Assembly: GCA_045648505.1 (NCBI GenBank) | Contig: JAZROD010000024.1 | Location: 1-29,753, forward strand | Length of the DNA stretch: 29,753 bases | Source: RGIG8700 sp045648505 | GTDB lineage: Bacteria; Bacillota; Clostridia; RGIG6154 | Direction: 5' to 3' | In this document: in pieces, positions 6,906 through 14,643 of the stretch | Layout of the letters: each line of letters starts with the position of its first letter | Position numbering within the stretch: the first letter of the stretch is position 1 | Program-made: the position numbers and the translations under genes | Notes under the pieces: generated by a model | Seen by the model: only the letters and a program-made list of their open reading frames with translations | What the model was told of the DNA's origin: nothing | Database searches by the model: none

Positions 6906-7523
6906 TTAATTTTCATCATTAAGGTCTACGCCTTCGAAGTTAGCAAGGAAACGAGCAAGTTTTGTTAAATCTGCTACTGAAACTGCATCATCCTGATTAA
7001 CATCTGCTGCAATTTTCAATGTTGGATTTTCTTCGAATTCCTTCACATCATCTGTAAAGTTAGCAAGGAAACGAGCAAGCTTTGTTAAGTCTGCCACTTT
7101 TACTTCCTGGTCATCGTTAAGGTCACCTTTCATAGCTGCTTCAGCTAATGTAACCGCTGTAAGATAAGGAACATTTACATCTGTACCACCTACTAAAAGG
7201 TTATATGTACCTGCTTCAACATCTGAACTAACTGTGAAAGAAAAACCTTCTGCATTGTAATCAATCTGATCAGCGTGGATAATATTTTCTTCTAAAATGT
7301 TATCACTTTCAGCACTTTCAGGTGCATAGAAAAGGAATGTTACATCGTCAGCTGCATCAAAAGGTGATTTTTCAAACTTAACATTAATAGTTCTTACTTT
7401 TGCTTCTGCTGCAACTTCGATAGGTGAATTATCACCTGTTGCAGGAGCAACGCCAGCAGCTAAAGCAGACACTGATGAAAATACTAACATCAACGCAATT
7501 GTTAAACACAATAATTTTTTCAT
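6906..7523 (-). CDS. Secreted protein with C-terminal type I-like dockerin
   Basis: A 205-residue exported protein. Residues 1-22 are a signal peptide ending ALAAG. Residues about 40-125 are a beta-rich region of unknown function (VRTINVKFEKSPFDAADDVT, then EAGTYNLLVGGTDV). The C terminus is a dockerin with two Ca-binding segments, GDLNDDQEVKVADLTKLARF at about 133-152 and ADVNQDDAVSVADLTKLARF at about 173-192; each is followed by LANF, so 14 residues (VADLTKLARFLANF) are identical in both. Dockerins bind cohesins, and the two genes downstream encode cohesin-like domains on SLH anchors, so a local partnership is inferred. There is no catalytic domain. The start has an AGGAGA SD and its own promoter. 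Confidence 0.88.
   Translation of the reverse strand: MKKLLCLTIALMLVFSSVSALAAGVAPATGDNSPIEVAAEAKVRTINVKFEKSPFDAADDVTFLFYAPESAESDNILEENIIHADQIDYNAEGFSFTVSSDVEAGTYNLLVGGTDVNVPYLTAVTLAEAAMKGDLNDDQEVKVADLTKLARFLANFTDDVKEFEENPTLKIAADVNQDDAVSVADLTKLARFLANFEGVDLNDEN
6938..7094 (-). repeat. Duplicated dockerin segment (two copies about 120 bp apart)
   Basis: Bases 6938-6974 and 7058-7094 are nearly identical and encode the shared ADLTKLARFLANF part of the two dockerin segments. Dockerins are duplicated by nature, but this near-identity of DNA suggests recent homogenisation. Confidence 0.75.
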
Positions 7524-7558
7524 AATTCATTCTCCTAACTATTTATATATCTGTGATT

Positions 7559-7587
7559 AGTTTAATACAAAACATTCTGTTTGTCAA
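7559..7587 (-). promoter_or_regulatory. Promoter of the dockerin gene
   Basis: On the minus strand TTGACA (7582-7587) lies 17 nt from TAAACT (7559-7564). The -35 is perfect and the -10 weaker. Confidence 0.65.
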
Positions 7588-7668
7588 TACATAAACAAAA
7601 AAAAATACAGATTTTTTGGTGCAAGAAATATTCAGTATGCAAAATCCGTTGATTATTCTCCTGTTAAC

Positions 7669-7696
7669 TTGACAAGAATAGTTATTGTATGATACT
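7669..7696 (+). promoter_or_regulatory. Promoter of the HAD phosphatase gene
   Basis: A perfect TTGACA (7669-7674) is followed after about 16 nt by a weak GATACT -10. A TATAAT-like box nearer the gene would place the start inside the SD, so I prefer this pair. Confidence 0.55.
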
Positions 7697-7744
7697 CTAT
7701 CAATGTTCACAAGATATGGTATATTATAATGAAAGGATTCAGTT

Positions 7745-8311
7745 ATGAACGTCTATGATTTTGACAACACAATATACGACGGTGAAAGTCTTTTTGACTT
7801 TTATTTGTTTTGTCTGAAAAAAGATTTCAAATTTATAAAGTATCTGAAGGTTGCTGTTTTGAGCCTTGTTAAATATAAACTTTGCCTTATCACCCACGAA
7901 AAACTCATTAAGCTTTGTTCAAAATATGTTTATGACTTTCTTACCGATGTTGGTGATTTTGAGCAGGCGGCAAAAGAGTTCTGGGATAAAAACGAGCATA
8001 AAATCAAGCCCTGGTACAGTAAATACAAAAAAGAGGACGATGTTATATGTTCTGCAAACTTCAATGTATTTCTTGATGAAATATTAAACCGCATCAATGT
8101 GAAAAACTGTATCTGTTCTAAAGTAGACACAGAAAACAAAGAAGTGACCGCTCTTTGCTTCCGTTCAAACAAGGTTGCTCTTTTTAAGGAAAAATACGGG
8201 GATTCGGAAATTGAAAACTTTTTTACAGACTCAAAAAACGATATGCCTATGATTAAAATTTCAAAGAATGCCTTTATTGTAAAAGAAGATAAAATAAAGA
8301 AAATCAAATAA
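7745..8311 (+). CDS. HAD-superfamily hydrolase (SerB/HAD-IB-like phosphatase)
   Basis: A soluble 188-residue haloacid dehalogenase-type phosphatase. Motif I is YDFDNT at 4-9, with Asp5 as the expected nucleophile and Asp7 as general acid. Motif II is the Ser of ICSANF (Ser103). A Lys near 143-148 would serve motif III. Motif IV is DSKND (162-166), which binds Mg. The helical insert after motif I places it with C1-capped HAD-IB proteins related to phosphoserine phosphatase. The substrate cannot be read from the sequence; small phosphomonoesters such as phosphoserine or lipid-linked phosphates are possible. The start has an AAAGGATT SD. It is followed by glyS, which has its own promoter, so co-transcription is optional. 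Confidence 0.85.
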   Translation: MNVYDFDNTIYDGESLFDFYLFCLKKDFKFIKYLKVAVLSLVKYKLCLITHEKLIKLCSKYVYDFLTDVGDFEQAAKEFWDKNEHKIKPWYSKYKKEDDVICSANFNVFLDEILNRINVKNCICSKVDTENKEVTALCFRSNKVALFKEKYGDSEIENFFTDSKNDMPMIKISKNAFIVKEDKIKKIK

Positions 8312-8314
8312 TAC

Positions 8315-8343
8315 TTGAAAATATCTTATTTATATGGTAGAAT
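8315..8343 (+). promoter_or_regulatory. Sigma-A promoter of glyS
   Basis: TTGAAA (8315-8320) and TAGAAT (8338-8343) are spaced 17 nt apart. The leader of about 50 nt is too short for a T-box, so tRNA-Gly-sensing attenuation is unlikely here. Confidence 0.75.
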
Positions 8344-8397
8344 AATTTTTAATTCGTAAATAATAATATGCCTTTAGGCAGATTGGAGTACAATATA

Positions 8398-9789
8398 ATG
8401 GATAACACACAGAAGACTATGGAAAAAATCGTAGCGCTCTGTAAAGGCAGAGGTTACATTTATGCCGGTTCAGAAATTTACGGCGGTCTTTCAAACACAT
8501 GGGATTACGGTCCTTACGGTGTTGAATTTAAAAACAATGTTAAAAAAGCATGGTGGACAAAGTTCATTCAGCAGAGCCCATACAATGTTGGTCTTGACGC
8601 TGCAATACTTATGAACCCACAGACTTGGGTTGCATCAGGTCATGTTGGCGGTTTTTCAGACCCTCTTATGGACTGTAAAGAATGTAAAGCAAGACACCGT
8701 GCAGACAAACTCATAGAAGACTATGCTTTTGAAAAAGGCGAAAGCTTAACAGTTGACGGCTGGAGCCACGAAAAAATGCTTGAATACATAAACGAGCACG
8801 AAATCTGCTGTCCACAGTGCGGTAAGAGAAACTTCACAGACATCAGACAGTTCAACCTTATGTTCAAAACATTCCAGGGTGTTACAGAAGACTCTAAAGC
8901 AGAGCTTTATTTAAGACCTGAAACAGCTCAGGGTATCTTCGTTAACTTCAAGAATGTTCAGAGAACTTCAAGAAAGAAACTTCCATTCGGTATCGGTCAG
9001 ATTGGTAAATCTTTCAGAAACGAAATCACACCTGGTAACTTCACATTCAGAACAAGAGAATTTGAACAGATGGAACTTGAATTCTTCTGCAAACCTGGTG
9101 AAGACCTTGAATGGTTCTACTACTGGAAAGATTTCTGTATGCAGTTCCTTTTAGACCTTGGTCTTAAAAAAGAAAACTTAAGATACAGAGATCACTCTCC
9201 TGAAGAACTTGCATTCTATTCAAAAGCAACATCAGATATCGAATTCGTATTCCCATTTGGTTGGGGCGAACTCTGGGGTGTTGCCGACAGAACAGATTAT
9301 GACCTTATGCAGCATCAGAATCACTCAGGTGAATCTTTTGAATATACAGACCCTGTAACAAACGAAAAATTTGTTCCATACTGTATCGAACCATCACTTG
9401 GTGCAGACCGTGTTGCTCTTGCATTCCTTTGCGAAGCTTACGATGAAGAAGAAATCGGTGAAAATGATACAAGAATCGTTATGCATCTCCACCCTGCATT
9501 AGCACCTGTTAAAGCAGCAATTCTTCCTTTATCAAAGAAGCTTGGTGACGGTGCTACAGAACTCTTCACAAAACTTTCAGCATACTTCCCTTGCGAATAT
9601 GACGAAGCAGGTTCTATCGGTAAGAGATACAGAAGACAGGACGAAATCGGAACTCCTTTCTGCATCACTTATGACTTTGATTCTGTTGAAGACGGTTGTG
9701 TTACTGTTCGTGACAGAGATACAATGGAGCAGGAAAGAATGAAGATTGAAGATGTTATTCCTTACATTCAGTCAAAACTTGTATTTTAA
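8398..9789 (+). CDS. glyS: Glycyl-tRNA synthetase, alpha2 type
   Basis: A class II aminoacyl-tRNA synthetase that charges tRNA-Gly in the cytoplasm. It is the homodimeric alpha2 form, at 463 residues the expected length for Firmicutes, and not the alpha2beta2 GlyQ/GlyS form. Visible are GSEIYGGLSNTWDYGPYG (about 24-41), a Zn site with Cys93, Cys96, Cys138 and Cys141, the glycine-binding YLRPETAQGIFVNF (171-184), motif 2 with SFRNEITP and RTREFEQMELEFF (about 205-230), motif 3 with GADRVALAFL, and a C-terminal anticodon-binding domain (HLHPALAPVKAAILPL onward). I chose the ATG at 8398 because TTGGAG precedes it at good spacing; the upstream in-frame ATG at 8368 has no SD. The gene has its own promoter and terminator. 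Confidence 0.98.
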   Translation: MDNTQKTMEKIVALCKGRGYIYAGSEIYGGLSNTWDYGPYGVEFKNNVKKAWWTKFIQQSPYNVGLDAAILMNPQTWVASGHVGGFSDPLMDCKECKARHRADKLIEDYAFEKGESLTVDGWSHEKMLEYINEHEICCPQCGKRNFTDIRQFNLMFKTFQGVTEDSKAELYLRPETAQGIFVNFKNVQRTSRKKLPFGIGQIGKSFRNEITPGNFTFRTREFEQMELEFFCKPGEDLEWFYYWKDFCMQFLLDLGLKKENLRYRDHSPEELAFYSKATSDIEFVFPFGWGELWGVADRTDYDLMQHQNHSGESFEYTDPVTNEKFVPYCIEPSLGADRVALAFLCEAYDEEEIGENDTRIVMHLHPALAPVKAAILPLSKKLGDGATELFTKLSAYFPCEYDEAGSIGKRYRRQDEIGTPFCITYDFDSVEDGCVTVRDRDTMEQERMKIEDVIPYIQSKLVF

Positions 9790-9803
9790 GAATAAAAAAG
9801 ATT

Positions 9804-9837
9804 ATCCCGTGCTAAAATAAGCACGGGATTATTTTTT
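9804..9837 (+). terminator. glyS terminator
   Basis: A perfect 10-bp stem (ATCCCGTGCT at 9804-9813 with AGCACGGGAT at 9820-9829) runs into T residues to 9837. The SD of the next gene begins at 9838, directly after the T tract. Confidence 0.93.
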
Positions 9838-9844
9838 AAGGAAG

Positions 9845-10519
9845 ATGCTTGTGATTGTAACTTTAATAAGAACTGTAGTTATATATATCGTGGTTGTTGC
9901 CGTATATCGCTTTATGGGGAAACGGCAGATAGGCGAACTGCAACCGGGCGAGCTTGTGCTTGCCATAATGCTTTCAGACCTGGCGACCGCACCTATAAGC
10001 TCTGTTAACACACCTTTGGTTGTGGGAATTTTTCCTGTGGTCACCCTTGTGACTATGGAAATTCTCATATCCTTTCTGTCACAAAAATCAGTTAAATTCA
10101 GACGACTCATAAGCGGAAGCCCCAGCATTGTAATTGAAAACGGTAAAATAAATATAAAAGAGCTTACCTCTCTTCGTTTCAGCATTGATGACCTTTTTGA
10201 GCAACTTCGTTCAAACGGCTATATGACCGTTGCAGATGTATCTTTCGCCATTTTAGAAACAAACGGACAGTTAAGCGTTGTTCCTTCCCCACAGGCTTCT
10301 CCTGTAACTTTAAAAGCTTTAGATCTCCCATCAAGCTCCACTCTGCCACGAAATATTATAAAAGACGGAGCACTTGACGAAAACAATCTTCGTGCAATCG
10401 GACGGGATATGAACTGGCTTAACAAACTGCTTAAAAGTCACAATGCAACCATTGAAAATGTTTTTATTTTCACATCCGACGGACAGGAAAGCTTTTATAT
10501 TCAGAAAAAGGAGTCATAA
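9845..10519 (+). CDS. DUF421/YetF-family membrane protein
   Basis: A 224-residue integral membrane protein of the YetF (DUF421) family. About three N-terminal membrane helices occupy residues 1-85, with the family segment YRFMGKRQIGELQPGELVLAIMLSDLA (listed in parts: YRFMGKRQIGEL then ELVLAIMLSDLA) near 21-47. A soluble alpha/beta domain follows with SPSIVIENGKI and DDLFEQLRSNGY, and a C-terminal tail (WLNKLLKSHN onward). The role of the family is poorly known; some members are linked to spores and membrane stress. The start is uncertain: AAGGAAG abuts the ATG at 9845, whereas the GTG at 9851 has proper spacing and would shorten the protein by two residues. The neighbour is a DUF4363 protein, a frequent partner. 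There is no promoter of its own: the gene begins at the glyS terminator. Confidence 0.87.
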   Translation: MLVIVTLIRTVVIYIVVVAVYRFMGKRQIGELQPGELVLAIMLSDLATAPISSVNTPLVVGIFPVVTLVTMEILISFLSQKSVKFRRLISGSPSIVIENGKINIKELTSLRFSIDDLFEQLRSNGYMTVADVSFAILETNGQLSVVPSPQASPVTLKALDLPSSSTLPRNIIKDGALDENNLRAIGRDMNWLNKLLKSHNATIENVFIFTSDGQESFYIQKKES

Positions 10520-10520
10520 T

Positions 10521-10901
10521 TTGAAAACTATTCTCATCTCCGTTTCTATGTTCATAACAATTGTTTTGATTGCGATAGCTTATCAGATGTATCTTATAAA
10601 CTTATCTGAAAAATTCAATGACTACACCGAAAACATCACCAGTCAAATAGTTTCGCAGGATTTTGACAACGCCGAAAGTACTTTACAAGACCTTGAAACT
10701 CTCTGGAATAAAAACAATGCACTTTTAATGATGTTTCACGACCATACTTTAATAAATAACGCTTCTGTGCACATTTCACTTGCTATTAATTCTGTCAAAG
10801 AAAAGCGTTTTAACGAAGCCGTGTCTTATCTTATATATTTTATTGCTACCATAGAAGAAATTACAGCAGAAAACCGTCCCACTTTTGAGAATATACTGTA
10901 A
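10521..10901 (+). CDS. DUF4363-like membrane-anchored protein
   Basis: A 126-residue protein with an N-terminal membrane anchor (ILISVSMFITIVLIAIAY, about 4-21) and a helical extracytoplasmic domain (about 30-126) with an NAESTLQDLETLWNKN segment and a His near the middle (FHDHTLIN). This pattern fits the DUF4363 family, usually encoded next to DUF421/YetF proteins, and here it lies one base after that gene's stop. The start is TTG at 10521, set by AAAGGAG seven bases upstream; a longer frame upstream inside the YetF gene lacks an SD. Function is unknown. I infer that it works with the YetF-like protein at the membrane. Confidence 0.8.
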   Translation: MKTILISVSMFITIVLIAIAYQMYLINLSEKFNDYTENITSQIVSQDFDNAESTLQDLETLWNKNNALLMMFHDHTLINNASVHISLAINSVKEKRFNEAVSYLIYFIATIEEITAENRPTFENIL

Positions 10902-10931
10902 TTTATTGCATAAAATTTATCAGGTGATACT

Positions 10932-11255
10932 ATGAGAAACAAAATAGCAGGCATCAATACGCCCAATTTTAATATGGAAGGACTTGAATTTCAGTTTCAT
11001 AAATATTATTCTCCTCAGAATTTTATGGAGGAGAATTTCACTTCCCTTAACGGATTCAGGCACACCTGTGCCAAACACAAGGGACTGTTTAGCGCTACTT
11101 TGCCTGATGGTGCAAAAATCTTTGCGGTAAAATTTACACCCTGTGAAGATGAATTCCCTTTTGTTTCACTTGCCGATTACTGCACCTATAAAGACGGCTA
11201 TATACTTATTGGTGCAGACATCAAAAAACAGGCATATTTCTTGCCTGTTTTTTGA
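10932..11255 (+). CDS. Small protein of unknown function
   Basis: I do not recognise this 107-residue protein. It is soluble, lacks a signal peptide and a membrane segment, and is aromatic-rich (YYSPQNF, FRHTCAKHKGLF, FPFVSLADYCTYKDGY). Three Cys and several His are present but form no clear metal motif. The ATG has an AGGTGAT SD and lies 30 bases after the DUF4363 gene, so it probably belongs to the same transcript. Its last codons form the 5' and 3' arms of a terminator hairpin, and the gene ends one base from the convergent phosphate transporter gene. The SD and position in the operon make it likely real. Confidence 0.65.
   Translation: MRNKIAGINTPNFNMEGLEFQFHKYYSPQNFMEENFTSLNGFRHTCAKHKGLFSATLPDGAKIFAVKFTPCEDEFPFVSLADYCTYKDGYILIGADIKKQAYFLPVF
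11224..11253. terminator. Bidirectional terminator lying inside a coding end
   Basis: AAAAACAGGC (11224-11233) pairs with GCCTGTTTTT (11243-11252). T residues follow on both strands, so it can end the plus-strand transcript and, from the other side, the convergent transporter transcript. All of it is within the 107-residue plus-strand gene. Confidence 0.85.
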
Positions 11256-11256
11256 T

Positions 11257-13011
11257 TTATATTGTATATTTTTCTTTATATACATCGTACTGGCTTTTGA
11301 AATTGTTTTCACCGTCATACTTAACATGGTTAAGATATTCGTGAGGTTCAAAGCCGTCTTTTTTCTTCTGGAGAAGACATACACCGATGTTTGAACAATG
11401 GTCTGCTATTCTTTCAAAGTTTGTTATAATATCAGAATAAACAAAACCAAGCTCTATAGTACATTCATTGTTCTGAAGTCTTCCAATGTGATGCATCTTC
11501 ATCTTGTATTTCAGCTTATCAATAATCTGTTCAAGTGGTTCAATTTTAATTGCAACAGCGTCATCTTCTTTTTCAATGGCTTCAACCGAAAGCTGCACAA
11601 TTTCTTTAACCGCATCAGATATAACTTTAATTTCGTGTCTTGCATTTTCAGAAAAGGCGATATTCTTTTCAAAAATTTCTTTTGATGCAGTCATAAGATT
11701 ACAAGCGTGGTCGGAAATTCTCTCAACATCGCCTATAACATGAAGAAGTGTTGTAACCTCGTTACTTTCTTCAGCAGCAAGCTTATGTCCTGCAAGTTTT
11801 ACAAGATATGAACCAAGCTTATCTTCATAATTATCAACAAGGTTTTCCTGTTCTTTTATATATGCATCTGTCTTTTCGCTATAGTCCATAAGCTTATCAA
11901 GTGCAATATTTACTGACTCTGCAGTAACTTTAATCATATCTGTAAGAAGCTCTTTTGACTTTTCAATAGCAAAACCCGGAACAGTAAGGAATCTGTCATC
12001 AAGGATTCTGAATCTGTCATCTTCTGTTTCTTTTGCACCTTTGAATGTTAATATGGCAAGTTTTTCAATAAACTTACAGAACGGAATTAAAATTACAGTT
12101 GATAAAACATTAAACAATGTATGCGTAAGCGCAATTGAGAATACCGTTGCATTACCGTGCATAAATGCAAAATCAAGCACTCCGTGAAGAACATAAAATA
12201 CAACACATATTACCACTACACCGATAACCTTTATGTAAAGACAGGAAATTGCAACTCTTTTTGATTCTGTATTACCGCTGATAGATGAAAGAATCGGTGT
12301 TATTGTTGTGCCGATATTCTGTCCTAAAATAATAGGAAGAGCTGTTGACATAGGAATAATACCTGAAAGCGAAAGTGCCTGCAAAATACCGATTGATGCA
12401 GATGATGATTGAATAATCGCTGTAAGAATTGTACCTGAAATAATACCAAGTACAGGATTTTCAAACATAACAAGGATTTCCTTGAATTTTTCGTTTTCCT
12501 TAAGTCCTGACATAGCATCAGACATTGCTTCCATACCAAACATAAGTACCGCAAAGCCCAGAAGAATTGCACCTATGTTCTTTTTCTTGTCTGACTTTGA
12601 AACCATTGTCATAATGATACCAACTGCAGCAAGAATCGGTGTGAATGAATCAGGCTTTAAAAGCTTAAGCCATACAGAAACGCCTTCTGAAATACCTGTT
12701 GTACTGAGAAGCCACGCAGTCACTGTTGTACCTACATTTGAACCCATGATTATTGCAATTGTCTGTGAAAGACTCATAATACCTGAGTTAACAAAACCTA
12801 CAAGCATTACAGTTGTAGCAGATGAGCTCTGTATAACTGCAGTAACCAAAAGGCCCAAAAGAAAACCTTTGATTCTGTTTGATGTTAATTTTCCTAAAAT
12901 TGATTCAAGCTGTCCGCCTGAAAGGTTTTTGAGACCGTCCCCCATATATTCCATACCGAAAAGGAACATTGCAAGTCCGCCAACCATAGATAATACTGAA
13001 AAGATATCCAT
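11257..13011 (-). CDS. Na/Pi cotransporter (NptA/YjbB-type) with C-terminal PhoU-like domain
   Basis: A 584-residue inner membrane protein. The N-terminal part (about 1-320) has the duplicated Na/Pi cotransporter fold with two QSSSA signatures (QSSSATT at 61-67 and QSSSAS near 210), each followed by a Gly-rich GSNVGTT or GQNIGTT segment. The C-terminal part (about 345-560) is a soluble helical PhoU-like domain with paired ERISDHACN and ERIADHCSN motifs, thought to bind metal and tune phosphate flux. It is predicted to move phosphate with Na+; direction (import or export) cannot be told. Its AAGGAG SD overlaps the stop of the upstream PurH-like gene (10-base gap), so the two are co-expressed. 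That pairing is unusual. The 3' end is one base from a convergent gene. Confidence 0.93.
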   Translation of the reverse strand: MDIFSVLSMVGGLAMFLFGMEYMGDGLKNLSGGQLESILGKLTSNRIKGFLLGLLVTAVIQSSSATTVMLVGFVNSGIMSLSQTIAIIMGSNVGTTVTAWLLSTTGISEGVSVWLKLLKPDSFTPILAAVGIIMTMVSKSDKKKNIGAILLGFAVLMFGMEAMSDAMSGLKENEKFKEILVMFENPVLGIISGTILTAIIQSSSASIGILQALSLSGIIPMSTALPIILGQNIGTTITPILSSISGNTESKRVAISCLYIKVIGVVVICVVFYVLHGVLDFAFMHGNATVFSIALTHTLFNVLSTVILIPFCKFIEKLAILTFKGAKETEDDRFRILDDRFLTVPGFAIEKSKELLTDMIKVTAESVNIALDKLMDYSEKTDAYIKEQENLVDNYEDKLGSYLVKLAGHKLAAEESNEVTTLLHVIGDVERISDHACNLMTASKEIFEKNIAFSENARHEIKVISDAVKEIVQLSVEAIEKEDDAVAIKIEPLEQIIDKLKYKMKMHHIGRLQNNECTIELGFVYSDIITNFERIADHCSNIGVCLLQKKKDGFEPHEYLNHVKYDGENNFKSQYDVYKEKYTI

Positions 13012-13021
13012 ATTTTTCTCC

Positions 13022-14527
13022 TTATGACATTTTGTTATAAACCGTATTTGTGAAATACATAATAATTGAATTCTGGTTACAGTAATCTATGATTTGCTCA
13101 TCGTTTTCAGAGCCACCGCTTTGAATTATTACTGAAACTGATGCTTCTATTGCCGCATCTATAATTTTTGTGTCATTAATCGCACCGTCAAAGCCTATAA
13201 TACTGCCGGGAGTTTTGCCTGCCGCACCATTTAAGGCTACCTGCTGAGCTACAGAGGCGTTATTTTCTCCCGAGCCCATTGAAATCACCTGATTTCCTTT
13301 TGCCACAACACAACAATTTGTTTTAAGATGTTTTGCTGTTCTTATGGCAAGAAGCATATCGTTAATCTGACGGTCTTCTGCAGTTTTTTCTGTAACACAG
13401 ATTATGTCGTTACGGCCTATTGTCTTTCTGTCAACTGACTGAACAAGAGCACCGCCTGAAATAGTTTTTAAATCAAGAGTTCTTGCAGTTACGTGCTGTG
13501 CACCGTCTAAAATCTCATAGAAATTTATGTTTTCCGTCTGCATCAGAAGTTCAAGAGCATCTTCTTCATAAGAAGGTGCAATTACTGCCGCAAGATCTGT
13601 TTTGATTATTTCAAGTGCAACCTTTCTTGTTACAGGCTCATTCATAACCGCAACTCCGCCTGCCGCAGAATAGAATTCATATCTTATGCAGTTTACATAA
13701 GCTTCGTAAAGATTTTCGCCTGTTCCTACACCAAAAGGCAATACCTCGCCCATAATAACAACTGCAGTTTCATCGAATTCATAAATAAGTTCGATGGCAT
13801 TGTTGATTTTTGTAATATCCTTAAACTCAAGGTCTTCACCCTTTATGCGTTTAAGATTGGGAATAGTTGGCTCTATGTTATTTATTTCTTTATAGTATGC
13901 CGCACTTTGTTTAGTATTTTCTCCCTGACTTAAATTTCTTACTTTCTCATAAGTGAAATTAAGATATTTAGGGAAAAGCTCTGTGCTTGCTCTTTTTCTG
14001 AGCATCTGTGTATGGAGAATTTCTTTATGAACAATATACTCCATAGCCTTAACGCCAAGTTCCATTTTTGTTGTGTGTGAAACTTCGCCTTTTTCTTTTA
14101 TTTCCTGCAACACTCTGTCATAATCTCTGAAATCAACCACAACAGTTACATCGTTTACATTGGAAACTGCCGCTTTTATCAATGATATTGCAGACACATC
14201 ATTTTTAAGGTCATAGTCGTTAATATTAACGCAGACAATATCTATCGGCTCTATATTGTTTTCTTTTAAATCGGCAATCTGTTCAGGACTTGTTCTGTCC
14301 GCAAGAATGCCTGCATATATCCAATTCTGCATAGCTTCGGTAACAACGCCAAGCTTTGTGCTGTAGCCCATAGCTGTTTCAAGCATTGTATATTCAATAC
14401 CGTTATCTTCAAGCAGTTCACTATTAAGCCTTGAGCAAAGCACTTCGAATCCATATTCATTAAGTTGTCTTGCAAAATCGGCAAGCTTAACAGTATCAGA
14501 TACTCTGATTAACACTCGGTTTTTCAT
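13022..14527 (-). CDS. Divergent PurH-like protein lacking catalytic motifs
   Basis: A 501-residue cytoplasmic protein with the two-domain plan of PurH (IMP cyclohydrolase plus AICAR transformylase; normal length about 510). Clear matches are the start RVLIRVSDTVKLADFA, EPIDIVCVNI, AAYYKEI, VIAPSYEEDALELL (317-329), LDLKTISGGALVQ (351-363), TAKHLKTNCCVVAK (397-410) and ASVSVIIQSGGSENDEQ (462-478). Hallmark motifs are altered: the KTLHPKIHGG segment reads TEAMQNWIYAG, the IGGP loop is absent, YGENPHQ reads QGENTKQ, the Lys-His of KHANPCG is replaced (MGEVLPFG), FFPF is missing and the RHF tail is TVYNKMS. It is probably not an active PurH; a regulatory or different enzymatic role is inferred. 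It has its own promoter and a GGGG-type SD. Confidence 0.82.
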   Translation of the reverse strand: MKNRVLIRVSDTVKLADFARQLNEYGFEVLCSRLNSELLEDNGIEYTMLETAMGYSTKLGVVTEAMQNWIYAGILADRTSPEQIADLKENNIEPIDIVCVNINDYDLKNDVSAISLIKAAVSNVNDVTVVVDFRDYDRVLQEIKEKGEVSHTTKMELGVKAMEYIVHKEILHTQMLRKRASTELFPKYLNFTYEKVRNLSQGENTKQSAAYYKEINNIEPTIPNLKRIKGEDLEFKDITKINNAIELIYEFDETAVVIMGEVLPFGVGTGENLYEAYVNCIRYEFYSAAGGVAVMNEPVTRKVALEIIKTDLAAVIAPSYEEDALELLMQTENINFYEILDGAQHVTARTLDLKTISGGALVQSVDRKTIGRNDIICVTEKTAEDRQINDMLLAIRTAKHLKTNCCVVAKGNQVISMGSGENNASVAQQVALNGAAGKTPGSIIGFDGAINDTKIIDAAIEASVSVIIQSGGSENDEQIIDYCNQNSIIMYFTNTVYNKMS

Positions 14528-14566
14528 ATATTTCCCCTTTTTGTTAATTTTTCGTATACACAGATA

Positions 14567-14595
14567 ATTTTATCATAAAACACAAATTTTTTCAA
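14567..14595 (-). promoter_or_regulatory. Sigma-A promoter of the PurH-like/transporter operon
   Basis: On the minus strand TTGAAA (14590-14595) lies 17 nt from TAAAAT (14567-14572), about 40 nt upstream of the start codon. No purine riboswitch fits in the short leader. Confidence 0.78.
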
Positions 14596-14605
14596 CTGTT
14601 TTTTA

Positions 14606-14641
14606 CACACAAAAACGGCTGCACAAAAGCAACCGTTTTTG
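14606..14641 (-). terminator. Terminator of the SEDS-PBP operon
   Basis: A 12-bp stem (14611-14622 with 14629-14640, one G-T pair) begins four bases after the PBP stop and ends in TTTTT on the minus strand. Confidence 0.85.
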
Positions 14642-14643
14642 TA

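Larger units (their letters stand above)
7524..7744. other. Divergent promoter region
   Basis: The 221-bp gap between the divergent dockerin and HAD genes holds one promoter for each direction and otherwise only AT-rich sequence, including an A-run near 7598. No small gene is supported. Confidence 0.6.

Noticed and set aside
8312..8397. T-box leader before glyS
   Set aside because: Only about 85 bases separate the genes and no specifier stem or T-box sequence is visible.
12482..13027. 181-residue open frame on the plus strand
   Set aside because: It is antisense to the Na/Pi transporter, whose family motifs are unambiguous in the other strand.
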